NCBI GenBank assembly: GCA_033439255.1
Contig: CM065891.1
Coordinates: 248,001 to 312,000 of the forward strand
Direction of reading: 5' to 3'
Origin: Hericium rajendrae
Lineage: Eukaryota > Basidiomycota > Agaricomycetes > Russulales > Hericiaceae
Length of the DNA: 64,000 nucleotides
Shown here piece by piece: positions 22,866-34,397 of this stretch. The translations under genes and the position numbers were made by a program. Below the pieces are notes generated by a model. It saw only the letters and a list, made by a program, of their open reading frames with translations, made no database searches and was not told the DNA's origin. Position 1 is the stretch's first letter; the number at the start of each line of letters is the position of its first letter.

Positions 22866-22989
22866 CAGCGGTAAAGACTATGATTGTGGCTGTGCAAATA
22901 CTCTGTACGGGTAGATCGTTAACGTGAGTATTACTCTAGACCGTTACAACCGTCCTACTGAATACCTTCCACGGAAGCCAAGCAACATG

Positions 22990-23327
22990 CAATACTTTCA
23001 GAGATCACCGTTTTTTTACCCTTGTTCCTCGACGCTTTCCGTCCCGCCCTCTCCGCCTTCTCTGTCCGCCCCGCCCGCTGCTTCTCCGTCTCCGCCTTCC
23101 GCGCAGCTTTCGTCTGGTACTTGATCTTCTTCGGCTTCAGCTTCTCGACTTTCTTCAGCGGCTTTTCGCTTTTCGTCGCCCTCTGTCTCAGTTCCACGTC
23201 TCCTGCTGACTGTGACCTGGGTATGAGCGCCTCGACGTGTATCAGGGGATCGGGATCAAAGTCCTCCACGACTGTAACGGTCGCGACCTGCTCCTCGTCC
23301 GAGTACTCGGCTTCGTCCTTGCCTTTT
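22990..23327 (-). pseudogene. 3' fragment of duplicated RRP17/Nop25 gene
   Basis: On the minus strand the segment encodes the C-terminal basic part of RRP17 (EDFDPDPLIH ... KKVEKLKPKKIKYQTKAARK ... RAGRTEKAERAGRKAS). It matches 26301-26635. The upstream two-thirds of the gene is absent, and the original stop region is altered (KGKKTVISE). The homology ends sharply at about 23327, which marks the right breakpoint of the duplicated block. Confidence 0.8.
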
Positions 23328-23879
23328 CCCGTGCAGTGTTCTGTTATGATCCTCTCTAGTAGTACAGATGAGGCACCAAGATATTCATATGGGCAGATAG
23401 AACGTCTACGTTCATGCTCGGTGATCAGACTGCATATCCAAGTCGCAGCGATCTACGACCCTGAGGCCTGACCCTCGGTCCTTGCCCGAGTTATGTGATG
23501 TCTGTCCGGAGACAAGACTAACGGTGTGTTCTGAGAATGATGAGAAATACTGAGCTGCCAAGTCCAGCAGGTTGCTCGGGCTATGGCCGAGAGTCTTCAC
23601 TTCTTTCCCTCTAAGTACTCATGTGCACAATCCGGCAATCGACACTACAGACCTATAGGGCCCTATAGAATTCAAAAACCCAAACTCCGATCCTCGATGG
23701 CGGCGGCGCTCGGCAACTTCTAAGCAGCACTCGAGCTTCCCTCATGACCGACCCCGCGCGATCGGGGACTTGGTATGTAAAGCCGGCCGCAATGCTATGC
23801 GTATGGATGGTTCAGACTGCGCACACCCTCCCGCCCTCCTTCGACCCCATCACCCCATCATCGAAGTTGGAATCGGTAT
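23328..23879. other. Spacer between duplicate blocks
   Basis: There is no gene here. About 23540-23620 resembles 16780-16880 (AAGTCCAGCAGGTTGCTCGG), a dispersed repeat. Confidence 0.4.
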
Positions 23880-26089
23880 GCCGCATCTAAAGTCACTCTA
23901 TCCGCCCGTCCCAGACATCGACATCTCGAATTATTATGATTTCGTGACAGGGCTTGAGCAATTCAAGAGTCTCCCCGATTACACCCTCTTTATTGACGGT
24001 CTGACAGGGGAGAAACGGCGCCTTCGCGCGTTCTTCGAGCGCGTGGAGACGTGTGCTACTGCGCTAGCGTCGAGCGAAGCAGTCCGCGGTCTCGATGTCC
24101 TGGCGAACCCAAATGAGATCGTGGGTATATTCAGCGAGAACTCCATGGTGCGTCCGCTCCCCTTCTTCCAAACCAAACACATTCCACATCAGAGCAGGAA
24201 TGGCCCACCCTCGTGTACTCCTGCTTGAAATTAGGGGTGCCCGTCGCGCTGCTGCCCGCGTATTCGACTGCCGCAGAATTCCGCCATCTCTTGAAGACTT
24301 CGGAATCGACGCGTCTTTTCGTCAGTCCAAGCGTGTTCGAGATCGCGTTGACCGTCGCTCGAGAAGTTGGCCTTCCCGAAGACAGGGTGTACGTCCTCCA
24401 AGGCCGTGTGCCCGGGCGCATGAGCTTGGCCGACTTGATACAGGATGCCAGGGCCAGGGGGCTACCCATAGTCCCTTCACGGCGCATGCATAGCAATCAC
24501 GTCGCGTGCCTTGGATTCTCCAGTGGCACCAGCGGTCTCCCTAAAGGTGCGAATGGCTATGTGACGACTCTGACAGCCCTTGAACGCGTGTCTAGCCGTC
24601 ATGATCTCCCATAAGAACCTATATTACTCTCTCATGCAGACCGTCACCATTGGTCGGGAGCTCGCCAAAGGTGCAACGGTGAGACAACTCTTCCCGAGCT
24701 GCGCGCGAGACGCTCAGCCCCATCTCCCAGCCGCCCCTTCCAAACACCGCGGAAGGTGTCCGATGCGCGGTGGCCTTCATGCCATACTACCACGTCACGG
24801 CCTTCCATCTGTGCATGATGCGCATATTCACGCCCCCATGCACGATCATCATCCTCCCGCGCTGGAAGCTCGACACGGTCCTCGACGTCTTGCAGAAGTG
24901 ATGTTCGGACCGTCTGTCATATCCGTGCCGGTCCTCATCGAGCCCGTCAGATACGACGTCACGAACTTCGGCCTGGTGCCCTCGATGGCGCACGAGGTCA
25001 TCAACTCCCCGCGGTTCCAGACGGCCGACTTCAGCAAGGTCGCGTCCTTCACGAGCGGCGCGGCGCAGCTCCCGCTCGAGCACCGCAAGGCGATCCTGAA
25101 GCGTATGCCTCATGTACAGTTCGCCATGGGTCCGTTTCTCCCTTTTTTTCACAACCATAGAACCTCACTGATCCTCCGAATAGCCTACGGGATGACAGAA
25201 TGCGTAAGCCGCCGTACCCTTTTCTCCTGCGAGACTCAACCACCCGACCTATCATCAGACATTTCTGTCCCTCGCGACCCCCCTCCCCGGCCTCTTCCCC
25301 GCCCGCTTCAACAAACAGCAGATGCTCACCATGACCGGCATCCTCCTCCCCGGGTGCGAAGCGCGCATCGTGCGCGAGGACGAGAGCGAGGCGGGCTACG
25401 ACGAGTCGGGCGAGCTGCTCGTGCGCGGCGGGCACGTCGCGCTCGGGTACTGGAAGAACGACGCGGCGACGCGGGGCAGCTTCTTGCCGGGCGGGTGGCT
25501 GCGCACCGGCGACCAGTTCACGGTGGACAGGCAGGGCGCGTTCTAGTGCGTCTGCTCCTACCTCCTTATACGCCTTGCTGATGGGACATCGGCGCGCCAG
25601 CTATGTGGACAGACTCAAGGTGAGCGCGCACGCACCCGAGCTTGCGTACGGGAGCATAAAATGTGTTTAGGACACGCTCAAGATCTCCGGCGCGCAAGTC
25701 TCGCCCGTCGAGATTGAAGACGCGCTGCGACGGCATCCGGACGACCTCGTCGTCGACGTGACCGTCGCAGGCGTCCCCGGCGGCCGCATCTCCGACGAGC
25801 GCGTCCCGCGCGCGTGGGTCGTTCTGTCCGCCGCTGGGAAGCGCCGCGGGGAGACCGCGGCGCTGGTGGCGTTGGATGTGTGGTCGCGCACGCAGCTGGC
25901 GCGGCATAAGCAGTTGCGGGGCGGGTTGGAGGTGGTTGATCAGGTTCGTCGGTGCTTTGGACGGCTTTGGGTCGATTATGATGGGAAATTGGTTAGATTC
26001 CGAAGACGCATACGGGGAAGGTGATGCGGCGTGTGCTTCAGGAGCAGCATGCGGCGAAGTTGAAGGCGAAGGCACAGGCCAAGCTTTGA
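23880..26089 (+). CDS. 4-coumarate-CoA-ligase-like acyl-CoA synthetase (ANL superfamily)
   Basis: A multi-exon gene of about ten exons can be read in frame from MPHLKSLYPP to the stop at 26087-26089. Motifs in order are the P-loop LGFSSGTSGLPKG (near 24510-24545), YGMTEC (A5, 25190), GELLVRGGHVALGYW, the hinge WLRTGDQF, VDRLKDTLKISGAQVSP, and the catalytic lysine in IPKTHTGK near the C-terminus. The enzyme should activate a carboxylic acid with ATP and transfer it to CoA. A C-terminal KAKAQAKL is not a classical peroxisomal SKL, although it ends in KL. It is convergent with RRP17. A truncated duplicate lies at 20515-22041. Confidence 0.85.
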
Positions 26090-26300
26090 GACGCAGATTC
26101 TGGTGTAACACATCTCTGCACTATACAAAATTACCTCCACAACCTGGACCGGTATAATAAATGGTCATATACATTCAGAGTCGTTGACTCACCTAGAGGT
26201 AGGAAACTAGAAAAGAACAACGCTTTGTCTCACCTCATAGTGATGCTCTCAGACACACACGAAAGAGTCCACTGCAAGCAACATGCAACATCTTCAGAGA

Positions 26301-27145
26301 TCACCTTTTCTTTCCCTTCTTTCCCTTCTCCCTTGAGGCTTTCCCTCCCGCCCTCTCTGCCTTCTCTGTTCGCCTCGCCCGCTGCTTGCCCGTCTCCGCC
26401 TTCCGCGCAGCTTTCGTCTGATACCTAATCTTCTTCGGCTTCAGCTTCTCGACCTTCTTCTGCGGCTTTTCCGCTTTCATCTTCCTTTTTCTTGGCTCGA
26501 TGTCCTCTCTTGATTCGGTCCTGGGTATGGGCGCTTCCCCATGTATCAGGGTATCGGGGTCAAAGTCCTCCACGACCGTGACGGTCGCGACCTGCTCTTC
26601 GTCTGAGTACTCGGCTTCGTCCTTGTCTTTTCCCTTCGCGTCAGAGCCAAAGCCTGTCCATTCGTCGTCGTCGTCGTCGTCACTGCCAGCTAAGATTGCG
26701 AAGATATAAGATTGAGACAACGGATCAAGGAAGCCACGCACCAATAGCTGCGCCGTACGCTTTCTCCACCTTCGCCGCATTCTCTACAGCTTGTTCGGCC
26801 AGCATCTTGCGTTGCTAATCGCGCCACGACGTCTCAACATCTGCGACGGCTAAAAGAGGGGACCAGCGTACCTCGCGCCGCGCCTCCAGCCGCTCCTGCT
26901 TCTCCCTCTCGATCGCCTTTTTCTTCCCCTCTTCCTTCTTCGCGAGCTTGCGCTTATGGAACCCCGTCAGAAACTCTCTACGAATGCATATGTCGTTTTA
27001 GATACCGCGTTCGCTAGATAGAAAGGGCGACTGACCGCCGTGCATCCTCGTCGAACGTGATCTCTTTGATTTGCTGCTTGCGCTGCCGTTTCTTGGACGC
27101 GATGATTTGGTGCGACTTGGTGAGGACGGAGAGATTGGACGCCAT
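26301..27145 (-). CDS. RRP17: Ribosomal RNA-processing protein 17 (Nop25 family)
   Basis: Four exons starting at 27145 join in frame: MASNLSVLTKSHQII, then KKRQRKQQIKEITFDEDARR/EFLTGFHKRKL, a coiled basic segment (KKEEGKKKAIEREKQERLEA), an acidic patch (DDDDDDEWTGF), and a basic tail ending GKKGKKR. FDEDARREFLTGFHKRK is characteristic of the Nop25/Rrp17 family, nucleolar 5'-3' exonucleases needed for 5' end trimming of 5.8S and 25S rRNA. The gene is convergent with the ligase gene at 23880-26089. The 3' third is duplicated at 22990-23327. Confidence 0.85.
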
Positions 27146-27552
27146 GCGTGGCGGGTTGGCTGGTGCGACTTGAATAATGTAGCGTGCAAAGCTATGAGGG
27201 CGATGAGTCGGGTGGGAGCGAAGTTCGAGGCAGTTTTGGTCGAGGAGGTGCAGAAATGGGCGCTTGAGGGTGCGTGTCCTAAATATGGGAAAACATACCT
27301 GAATAGGTTGCGCTGTGGCACAGGCCTTCCTTCCTTCATTTCCATTGTCCAAGTCTTTCGCAGCCAGCGTCTGTTCACCGACCACATTCTCTCATCAGCG
27401 CTGACAGTCGATTGACAAGTGGATTTCATGGTCAGTTTCAGCTAATTCAAGGCCGCAAGTGGCGAGTTGCGTATCGTCACCTTTGTTTCGTCATGGTGCG
27501 TATCGCTATCGGTCTTACGTTAGTTTTTTGCTCATATAAACTTCAGTTATCC

Positions 27553-29169
27553 ATGATCCCTGCTCTGAATGCAGATTGCGCTGTTTATGTCCTTTCGTAT
27601 CTAGACAAGTCGTCTCTTGTCGCTATCGCATCTACTTCGAAGGCCGGAAAAGCAGCTGCATTGCCCCTTCTCGTTCGCACAATCAAACTCTACACCAGTC
27701 ACGGTCGCCACGAATATATTATCAGCTTCTCCCATTCTATCTTGTCAAACCAACTCGGACGCTGCGTCAGGCATCTCGAGATCCAGCATGAATGTGTCCC
27801 CGAGAGCGAAACCAACCCGGAATTTCTTCCCGCGATGCAGCCTCTCGTGGACCTTGTGGCAGCTAGCCATAATCTTGCCTCGCTGATGATCCCTATCTAT
27901 GCAGACAATCTGTTCCATTGGGTGCCGGGCCTTATCGATGCCATCAGTGCGCATCCGCCCTCGCAGGTCTTTGAGATAGGCGGCGTGAGTGAGTGGAACC
28001 CGCTATTCGCTAGGCCCTTCTCTGGCCTGCGTGACCTTCGTCTCACGCTCGACCCTACTGGAGAGAAGCTGGATGTTTTCAATATAACTGCACCCTCCGC
28101 CAAGACTCTGAACGCCGTCCATCTGAGCGGGCTGCAAATCAGTTTCAAGGAAGGAAATGCTCCATGTGAGGCAGTTCACATGGTGTCGCTCGACATTGTG
28201 GTGACCACACCTATGGACATGCACAAAGCCTTCCCTAACGTCCGCTTTATCAGTACTGAATGGTCGGAGGACTCCGATGGGCCGTCGTCCCAGCTTTCCT
28301 CAGTTAGCAGATACGGACCCGAAGTTTTCCCGAATCTCATCGGTCTGAACGGCGAGATGGGCACACTGAAACTCGCACCATATCATAACATCCGTATGCT
28401 CCATCTTAACAATTGCATCTGTATGAAGAGCGAACTGGAACAAGTTGCCAGCGCGCTGCATGCCAGTTCCTTGTCCAGTCTTTCTCTCACTTTCAGGTTC
28501 ATGTGCTGTTTCGAGAACCCGGATGCTCAGCTATCCGACAACTTTGTTTTCTCTTGGCTTCCGCAAAATTTCTCGCAGGTCAAATTCCTGGATTTGACTG
28601 TAAATCAGCGTTATGATGATTCTGGGCTCAACCTCGTCCGAGAGACGTGGAGCAATATGGTTGCAGTGAGTCCTCCTTCATCAGAGCAGTTGACGATTAT
28701 CTGACCCTGGTCGCTATCTTTCCGATTTGAGATTTGCTCCTCTGCCTGTGGACACCTAGCCAGTCTCCAACATCTCAAATTCATAGCTATCGGCTTTCAG
28801 CTCTTTCGAGATGACGATTTACCAGACCGCGAGATACTTCACGGTACTGCAACAGAGTGCTTACGATCTCTTCCGCTCGTCGACTATTTTGCGCTCAACT
28901 TACGCGATAAAATTACTTGCGTAACGAGAAGGCGGGATTTGTATCCCGGGCACAGGAGGACAGAATTTGCCCGACAGCTTGACGAGAGCGAAGGTTGCGG
29001 ACAGATTCGTACCAGTACGCGCGAGTTGGAGAACGGCGACGACAACGACGACATCTTTTTGATCGATGAAGATGAAGGGCGCAGGGTCATGGACTGGTAT
29101 AGGTGGGAAGGATCAGATGCACGTCTGGTGGGTATACGGGAGTGGCTAGAATCTGTTGAGTACTTGTGA
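27553..29169 (+). CDS. F-box/leucine-rich-repeat-like protein, intact copy
   Basis: Two exons (27553-28665 and 28732-29169) give about 516 residues. The N-terminus is an F-box-like segment (CAVYVLSYLDKSSLVAIAST), followed by irregular leucine-rich repeats (for example FSGLRDLRLTLD, SSLSSLSLTF, FSQVKFLDLTV). A C-terminal part carries CVTRRRDLYPG and an acidic patch, DNDDIFLIDEDEG. Such proteins usually couple substrates to SCF ubiquitin ligases; no substrate can be inferred. The start is uncertain because the frame is open upstream to 27412. The chosen ATG sits just before the F-box. The tandem paralog at 30119-32557 is interrupted. Confidence 0.7.
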
Positions 29170-30118
29170 GCATGGATGGTATGTTGCCAAATGATTGTCA
29201 CAATTCTACAGATGCAAAATACCCTGCCGCGGTTAAGATCCTCCAGGCGCATCATCTTGTCATTTGTCCCAGACATGCTCTTGTGAACATCCCATCAATT
29301 TTGCAGCGTAATGAACTGCTTTTCTCCTCGTAGTGTTTCTGATATGATATTCGTTAATCAAGCATTTGAACGTGACAGTAGGAATTGCTTATCTCGCACG
29401 CGGAAATGCCTCCGACCCTCACTTGATGTAGCTAGTGACTGAAATTTTGTATCCCGACTTCTATCACAGATTGCTTTGTTATGACTGGAGACACCAATAT
29501 CGTCTTGCACTTGCAATGGAATATTGACGGCCAATGCTTTTAGATCCTCGTCTTCAACGTTTCAACATTGACTTACACATCTCCAATTTCGTATTTCTCG
29601 CCGTGAATGAGTACCCATCTGTCTGACCAATAGTCTTTAGATCTGAGACAATGATAATGTTCTCGATGGGTGTCCTTCGCGGCCAGCGTATCGCCGCACC
29701 TATAGCGCAGCCTCGCGCTGCTTCTGCTTCTATGCAGATCATATCGTGCTGACTATCAAGCATCCAAGCATCGATATCATAGTAATTTTTTCGGAACCAA
29801 TACGTTTGTACCACCACCGTCCGCTCGTCAACAGTCAACTGATAATTGGACTCTCATAGGCGGTCTTAACTTCCAAGATCGTAAGTGGCAAACTGTGTGT
29901 CGTTGCTGGCTCTCTTTTATGATATTGATAGCAGACAAGCAACCTCTTGCACCACTTGAGAAAGATACTGAGTACTGTCCTAGCCGAAATCATCTTTCTT
30001 CCACGGCTTTGAAACGGCCAAGCGTCATGGTGCGTGCTTACATCGGCCCCATCTGAGTCCTGACTGTCTTGTTGATAACGACATCAGGCCTCCGTTTTCC
30101 CTTCTCTTAACACAGATT
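29170..30118. other. Spacer with duplicated 3' flank of the F-box gene
   Basis: About 29170-29500 is repeated at about 32560-32920, so the tandem duplication includes the 3' flank. An antisense open frame at 29554-29838 has no recognisable match. I see no gene. Confidence 0.5.
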
Positions 30119-31022
30119 GCGCTGCTTCGATCCTTTCGTACCTCGACAAACCATCTCTCGTCAGCATCGCATCTACTTCAAAGGCCGGAAAAGCAATTGC
30201 ATCACCCCTTCTCATTCACACCGTCGAGCTCTACACCGATTCTGGTCGCCATGCGCATATCATCAACTTCTCTCGTTATGTTCGGTCGAATCAACTCGGG
30301 CACTACATTAGACACCTCAAGATCCAACACGAATATGTCCGCGAGAACGAAACCGACCCGGAATTTCTTCCCGCCATGCAGCCTCTCGTGGACCTTATGG
30401 CAGCTAGTGATAATCTCGCCTCGCTGACGATACCCGACAACCCAGACAATTTATTTAATTGGGCACCAGGCCTTACCGATGCCATCTGTGCACATCCACC
30501 CTCGCACACTTTGGAGATAGGCCGCATGAACGAGTGGAACTGGCTATTCACCAGGCCCATCTCTGGCCTCCGTGACCTTCGTCTCACGCTCGATCCTACT
30601 GGAGAGAAGCTGGATATTTTCAATATCACTGCACCCTCCGCCAAGACTCTAAACGCCGTCCATTTGAACGGGCTGCGAATTAGTTTCAAGGAAGGAAATG
30701 TTCCATGTGAGGCAGTTCACATGGTGTCGCTCCACCATGCAGCGACCACGCCTATGGACATACACAAAGCCTTCCCTAACGTCCGATTTATCAATACTCA
30801 ATGGTCGGAGGTCTTCGCTGGGTGGTCGTCCCAGCTTTCCGAGGCAGTTCAGTTAGACAGAATTAATCTGCGGCTGTAGTAAAGCCTGACAGAATTAATC
30901 TGTCACCTTTAGGATTAGCCACATTACGGTTCAAACCGTAACACGATCTCCCACAGTAGTACAGGTCAACTCGTAATGAAAGGTCCTGAGCCGCGTAGTC
31001 TAGCAAAACAATGCAGAGACCG

Positions 31023-31086
31023 AGAATCGAACCTAGGACAATTCACCGGTTCATCATGAATGTAGACACAACTAACCACTGAGCCA
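31023..31086 (-). ncRNA. tRNA-like pol III unit, left arm
   Basis: On the minus strand an A box (TGGCTCAGTGG, 31086-31076) and a B box (GGTTCGATTCT, 31033-31023) are spaced as in a tRNA gene. The T stem is mismatched, so a functional tRNA is unlikely. It mirrors the unit at 31516-31597. Confidence 0.5.
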
Positions 31087-31515
31087 ATGTGCTGTTGAAG
31101 TAAACATAAATCTATACATAATGAGCCGTTATTTCGCGAAAATTTTGACTTAGCAACATTTCTGTGGGTCATAACCTGGACGGATACACTCGTAATTACA
31201 GCTTTATCCGTAAATATCAAGTTAGTGAATTATATGTGATGAACAATAAAAGCATAAATTACAGATACATTTGTCAAGACAGGTATATCTGTAAGAACAG
31301 ATGTATCTGTCAGTATTAGCTTTGAAAGTTGTGTCCATAGGTTTTCTTCATTATTATTGTTTGTTGGTTATAATTCACTAACTTATATTTACGGATAAAG
31401 CTGTAATTACGAGTGTATCCGTCCAGGTTATGACCCACAGAAATGTTGCTAAGTCGAAATTTTCGCGAAATAACGGCTCATTATGCATAGATTTATGTTT
31501 ACTTCAACAGCACAT

Positions 31516-31597
31516 TGGCTCAGTGGTTAGTTGTGTCTACATTCATGATGAACCGGTGAATTGTCCTAGGTTCGATTCTCGGTCTCTGCATTGTTTT
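31516..31597 (+). ncRNA. tRNA-like pol III unit, right arm
   Basis: A box TGGCTCAGTGG (31516-31526), B box GGTTCGATTCT (31569-31579) and a T4 run (31594-31597) make a plausible pol III unit, divergent from the identical one in the left arm. Confidence 0.5.
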
Positions 31598-32988
31598 GCT
31601 AGACTACGCGGCTCAGGACCTTTCATTACGAGTTGACCTGTACTACTGTGGGAGATCGTGTTACGGTTTGAACCGTAATGTGGCTAATCCTAAAGGTGAC
31701 AGATTAATTCTGTCAGGCCTTACTACAGCCGCAGATTAATTCTGTCTAACTGAATATCTACGCTTTCCTCGGTTAGCAGATATGGGCCCAAAATTTTGCC
31801 AAATCTCATCGGCCTGAACGGCGACATGGATACACTGAAACTCGCACCACATCATAACATCCGTATGCTCCGTCTTGTCGATTGTGTCTGTAGGAAGAGC
31901 GAACTGGAGGAAATTGCCGGCGCGCTGCGTGCCAGCTCCCTGTCTAGTCTTTCTCTCAATTTCTCGTTCACGCCCTTCATGAGCAAGGATGATCAGCTAT
32001 CCGAAAATCTTGTTTTCTCTTGGCTTCCGCAAAATTTCTCGCAGCTCAAATTCCTGGATTTGATTATGAATCCGCGTTATGATGAAATTGGGTTCGTCCC
32101 CATCCGAGAGACGTGGAACGATAAAGTTGCAGTGAGTCCTCCTTCATCAGAGCAGTCGATGATGATCTGACCCTATACACTGTCTTTCCGATTAAAGGTT
32201 TGCTACACTGCATGTGAACACGTAGCCAGTCTCCAGCATCTCAAATTCATTGTTCTCGGTTTCCAGCTCTTTCATGATTCACCAGACCTCGACGTACTCC
32301 GCGGCACCGCAACAGAGTGCTTACGATCTCTTCCGCTCGTTGATTATTTTGCGCTCGACCTATCCGGCAAAATTATCTGCGTAACGAGAAGGCGGGATCT
32401 GTATCCCGGGTCTAGGAGGACAGAATTTTCTCGAGAGCTTGAGGAGAGCAAAGGTTGCGGGCAGATTCGGACCAACATGCGCAAGTTGGAGAATGGCGAC
32501 GACAATGACGACATCTTTTTGATCGATGAAGATGAAGAGTCTGTCGAGAACTTGTGAGCAAGGTGATCTGGCCTCGTTTTCTGTCTAAGTTGATTCTATG
32601 GATGGTATATTGCCGAATGATCATCACAATCCTACTAGATGCAAATGTTTTAAGATCCTCCAGGCGCATCACATTGTCATTCGTCCCAGACATGCTCTTG
32701 TGGGATATCGTCGATTTTGCAACGTAAAGAGCTGCTTTTCTCTTCCCTGTGTTTCCGATAATCGTTATTTCATCGAGCATTTGAGCGTGATGGTAGGGAT
32801 TGCTCGTCTCGCACGCGGAAACGCCTCCGATCCTCACTTGATGTAGCTAGTGACTGAAATGTTGCGTCTCAGCTTCCATCACAGATCGCTTTGTGACGGC
32901 TGGAGATACCAATATGGACTACAACCGATCTCGGGTCGTAACTTGTCCCGTCCAGCTGGCGACACCTCGCAACGCATCCCACACACTA

Positions 32989-34097
32989 CTACAACCTAAT
33001 CACAGACCAGTTAAGCCAATAGACGTTCACGCCCTCTGCCTCGCGCTTGACATCTTCTCTGTCAATTTTCTGGACTTCCGTCTCCACCCTGACAGTACCC
33101 TTCTCAAACACGACCCCGTCCCACAGCGCCGCCCAGCTCGCGGGCGAGTGGCAGAATATCGTGACACCGATGACGCTTATCTCTTTCGCCTCGTCGGGCG
33201 CGCCGCTGTGCTGACCGAAGATCATAGAGCCGGGTTCGGGCGAGAGGAGGCTTGCGAGCGCACGTGCGAGGTGCAGCTGGCGGTCTTCGGGGAAGAGATG
33301 GAAGAGGGCTGATGCATGGATGATGGATACGTGCCCGCGGAGGGAGTTCAGCGATGTCAGGCCCTGCAGGACGGGGCGAGGCGAGGCGGGCGGCGAGGCG
33401 GCTGTGAAGGGCGGGACAATCTCGAGGTTCGCAGGGTCGAACACGTCACCGGGGATGAAGGGTATGACAGCTGTCTCGTTCGTACGCCTGAAGAGCTTTA
33501 ACCCGGCGTCCCAGAATCCTGCGAGACTGGCTGTCCGGACAGTGACGAAGCAAAGTGGATGTGTTGACTGACCTTGATGCAGGTCCGACGTGACTATGTT
33601 CTCGATAGGATAGCCATCGGCCGCAGCCTTGTACACATCATTGCCGACTGCCTAGAGGTGAGCGATTGGCTTTTGCTAAAGCAAACATACATACAGCAAC
33701 ACCCAATGTCGAGAAAGATGGCGCCAGGTCGTTCCTTCCCTAATTTCAGGGCCTGAGGATAAGCCGGAAGACGAGAGATCTTCAACCTGCAGACACGTCA
33801 GTCAGCTGGTAGGTATCAAGACAGAAAGCTGACCTTGTGAAGTTAAAGCTACTGATGCAAGGAAACGGAAATATCTAAGTTAAGTTGAGAGCTTAAATCA
33901 ACCTAAAGCGGGGAACGGGAGAAAGAAGCACGAACCGCATAAGCTTCCTTTTGAACCTCGATGATATGCTGCTTTAACTCCTCGTCGTCCTGAATGCCCG
34001 TCTGCTGTTTATAAAAAGTGACTTCATCGCCTTTCAGGTTGTAAAGCGATGGGTCCAATGGCGGATGGTTCTGGCGGAGCGACTCGACTCGGGACAT
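32989..34097 (-). CDS. AusD-like SAM-dependent methyltransferase, copy 2
   Basis: The five-exon plan is the same as copy 1: the first exon is 34097-33936 and a 41-base second exon encodes IFPFPCISSFNFT. Motif I is FLDIGCCFGNDV, and the last exon runs from GFWDAGLKLFRRT to YWLNWSVIRL. The splice sites and frame are intact. The gene and its 5' flank are the inverted counterpart of 1-1652. The upstream neighbour on the same strand is the unknown 367-residue gene (34824-36057), the same order as at 51751-54775. Function is as for copy 1: a class I methyltransferase with unknown substrate. Confidence 0.85.
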
Positions 34098-34397
34098 ACT
34101 TCGAAAGTAATGGCGAGAACAAAACCAGTCGCGTGTATTCTCATCATGTTCTTTTTATACTGAAGTCTCCTGAGAACACCGATGTTAGTCGCTCTCGTGG
34201 CTCTCGATGTCGCACAGAAGGTCACCGGACATGCTTTCCGAGACGCCCAGTTCCACACCCTTGATGTGTCGTTGGACATCGACAGCTCCAACTATCACTG
34301 CAATATACATATCAGCGTCGATTTCAACGAGTAGACCGCGTCCATTGAGGTCCATTGCAATGGAAAAATGGGACGATGACAATGGGCCGCAAGATTA

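Larger units (their letters stand above)
22274..22928. mobile_element. 655-base TIR element (MITE-like) in the pseudo-block
   Basis: Inverted repeats of more than 40 bases, starting CTCACGTTAACGATC, lie at 22274-22316 and about 22886-22928. Both are flanked by TA (22272-22273 and 22929-22930). The intact duplicate downstream lacks this sequence at the equivalent point (around 26240), so it is an insertion that postdates the duplication. It encodes no protein. It contains a CCCAACC-rich stretch (22575-22640) and a tRNA-like pol III unit (22780-22865). Confidence 0.75.
30848..31754. mobile_element. Foldback element with two tRNA-like arms
   Basis: Two near-identical arms, 30848-31238 and 31371-31754, are inverted around a 130-base AT-rich centre. 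The ends read TTCAGTTAGACAG...CTGTCTAACTGAA. The motif GACAGAATTAATCTG recurs just inside each end. The arms are so similar that the same 68-residue open frame can be read from both. GCTTTCC occurs at 30834-30840 and 31762-31768 and may be the target duplication. The intact F-box paralog has no such sequence at the equivalent site (about 28303). Confidence 0.8.
30119..32557 (+). pseudogene. F-box/LRR-like gene copy interrupted by a foldback element
   Basis: The paralog of the gene at 27553-29169 is collinear with it: CAASILSYLDKPSLVSIAST, the LRR region, then after the insertion SRYGPKILPNLIGL-type sequence, the KVA splice donor near 32130, and a C-terminus ending ESVENL. The insertion at 30848-31754 lies in coding sequence and introduces a stop (RINLRL then stop at about 30879). 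Whether the element could be spliced out is not evident. The C-terminal 30 residues are also shortened relative to the intact copy. Confidence 0.75.

Noticed and set aside
31516-31597. Genuine tRNA gene
   Set aside because: A and B boxes are good, but the T stem has mismatches and no clean acceptor stem forms. It occurs as inverted twins in a mobile element, so it is tRNA-derived.
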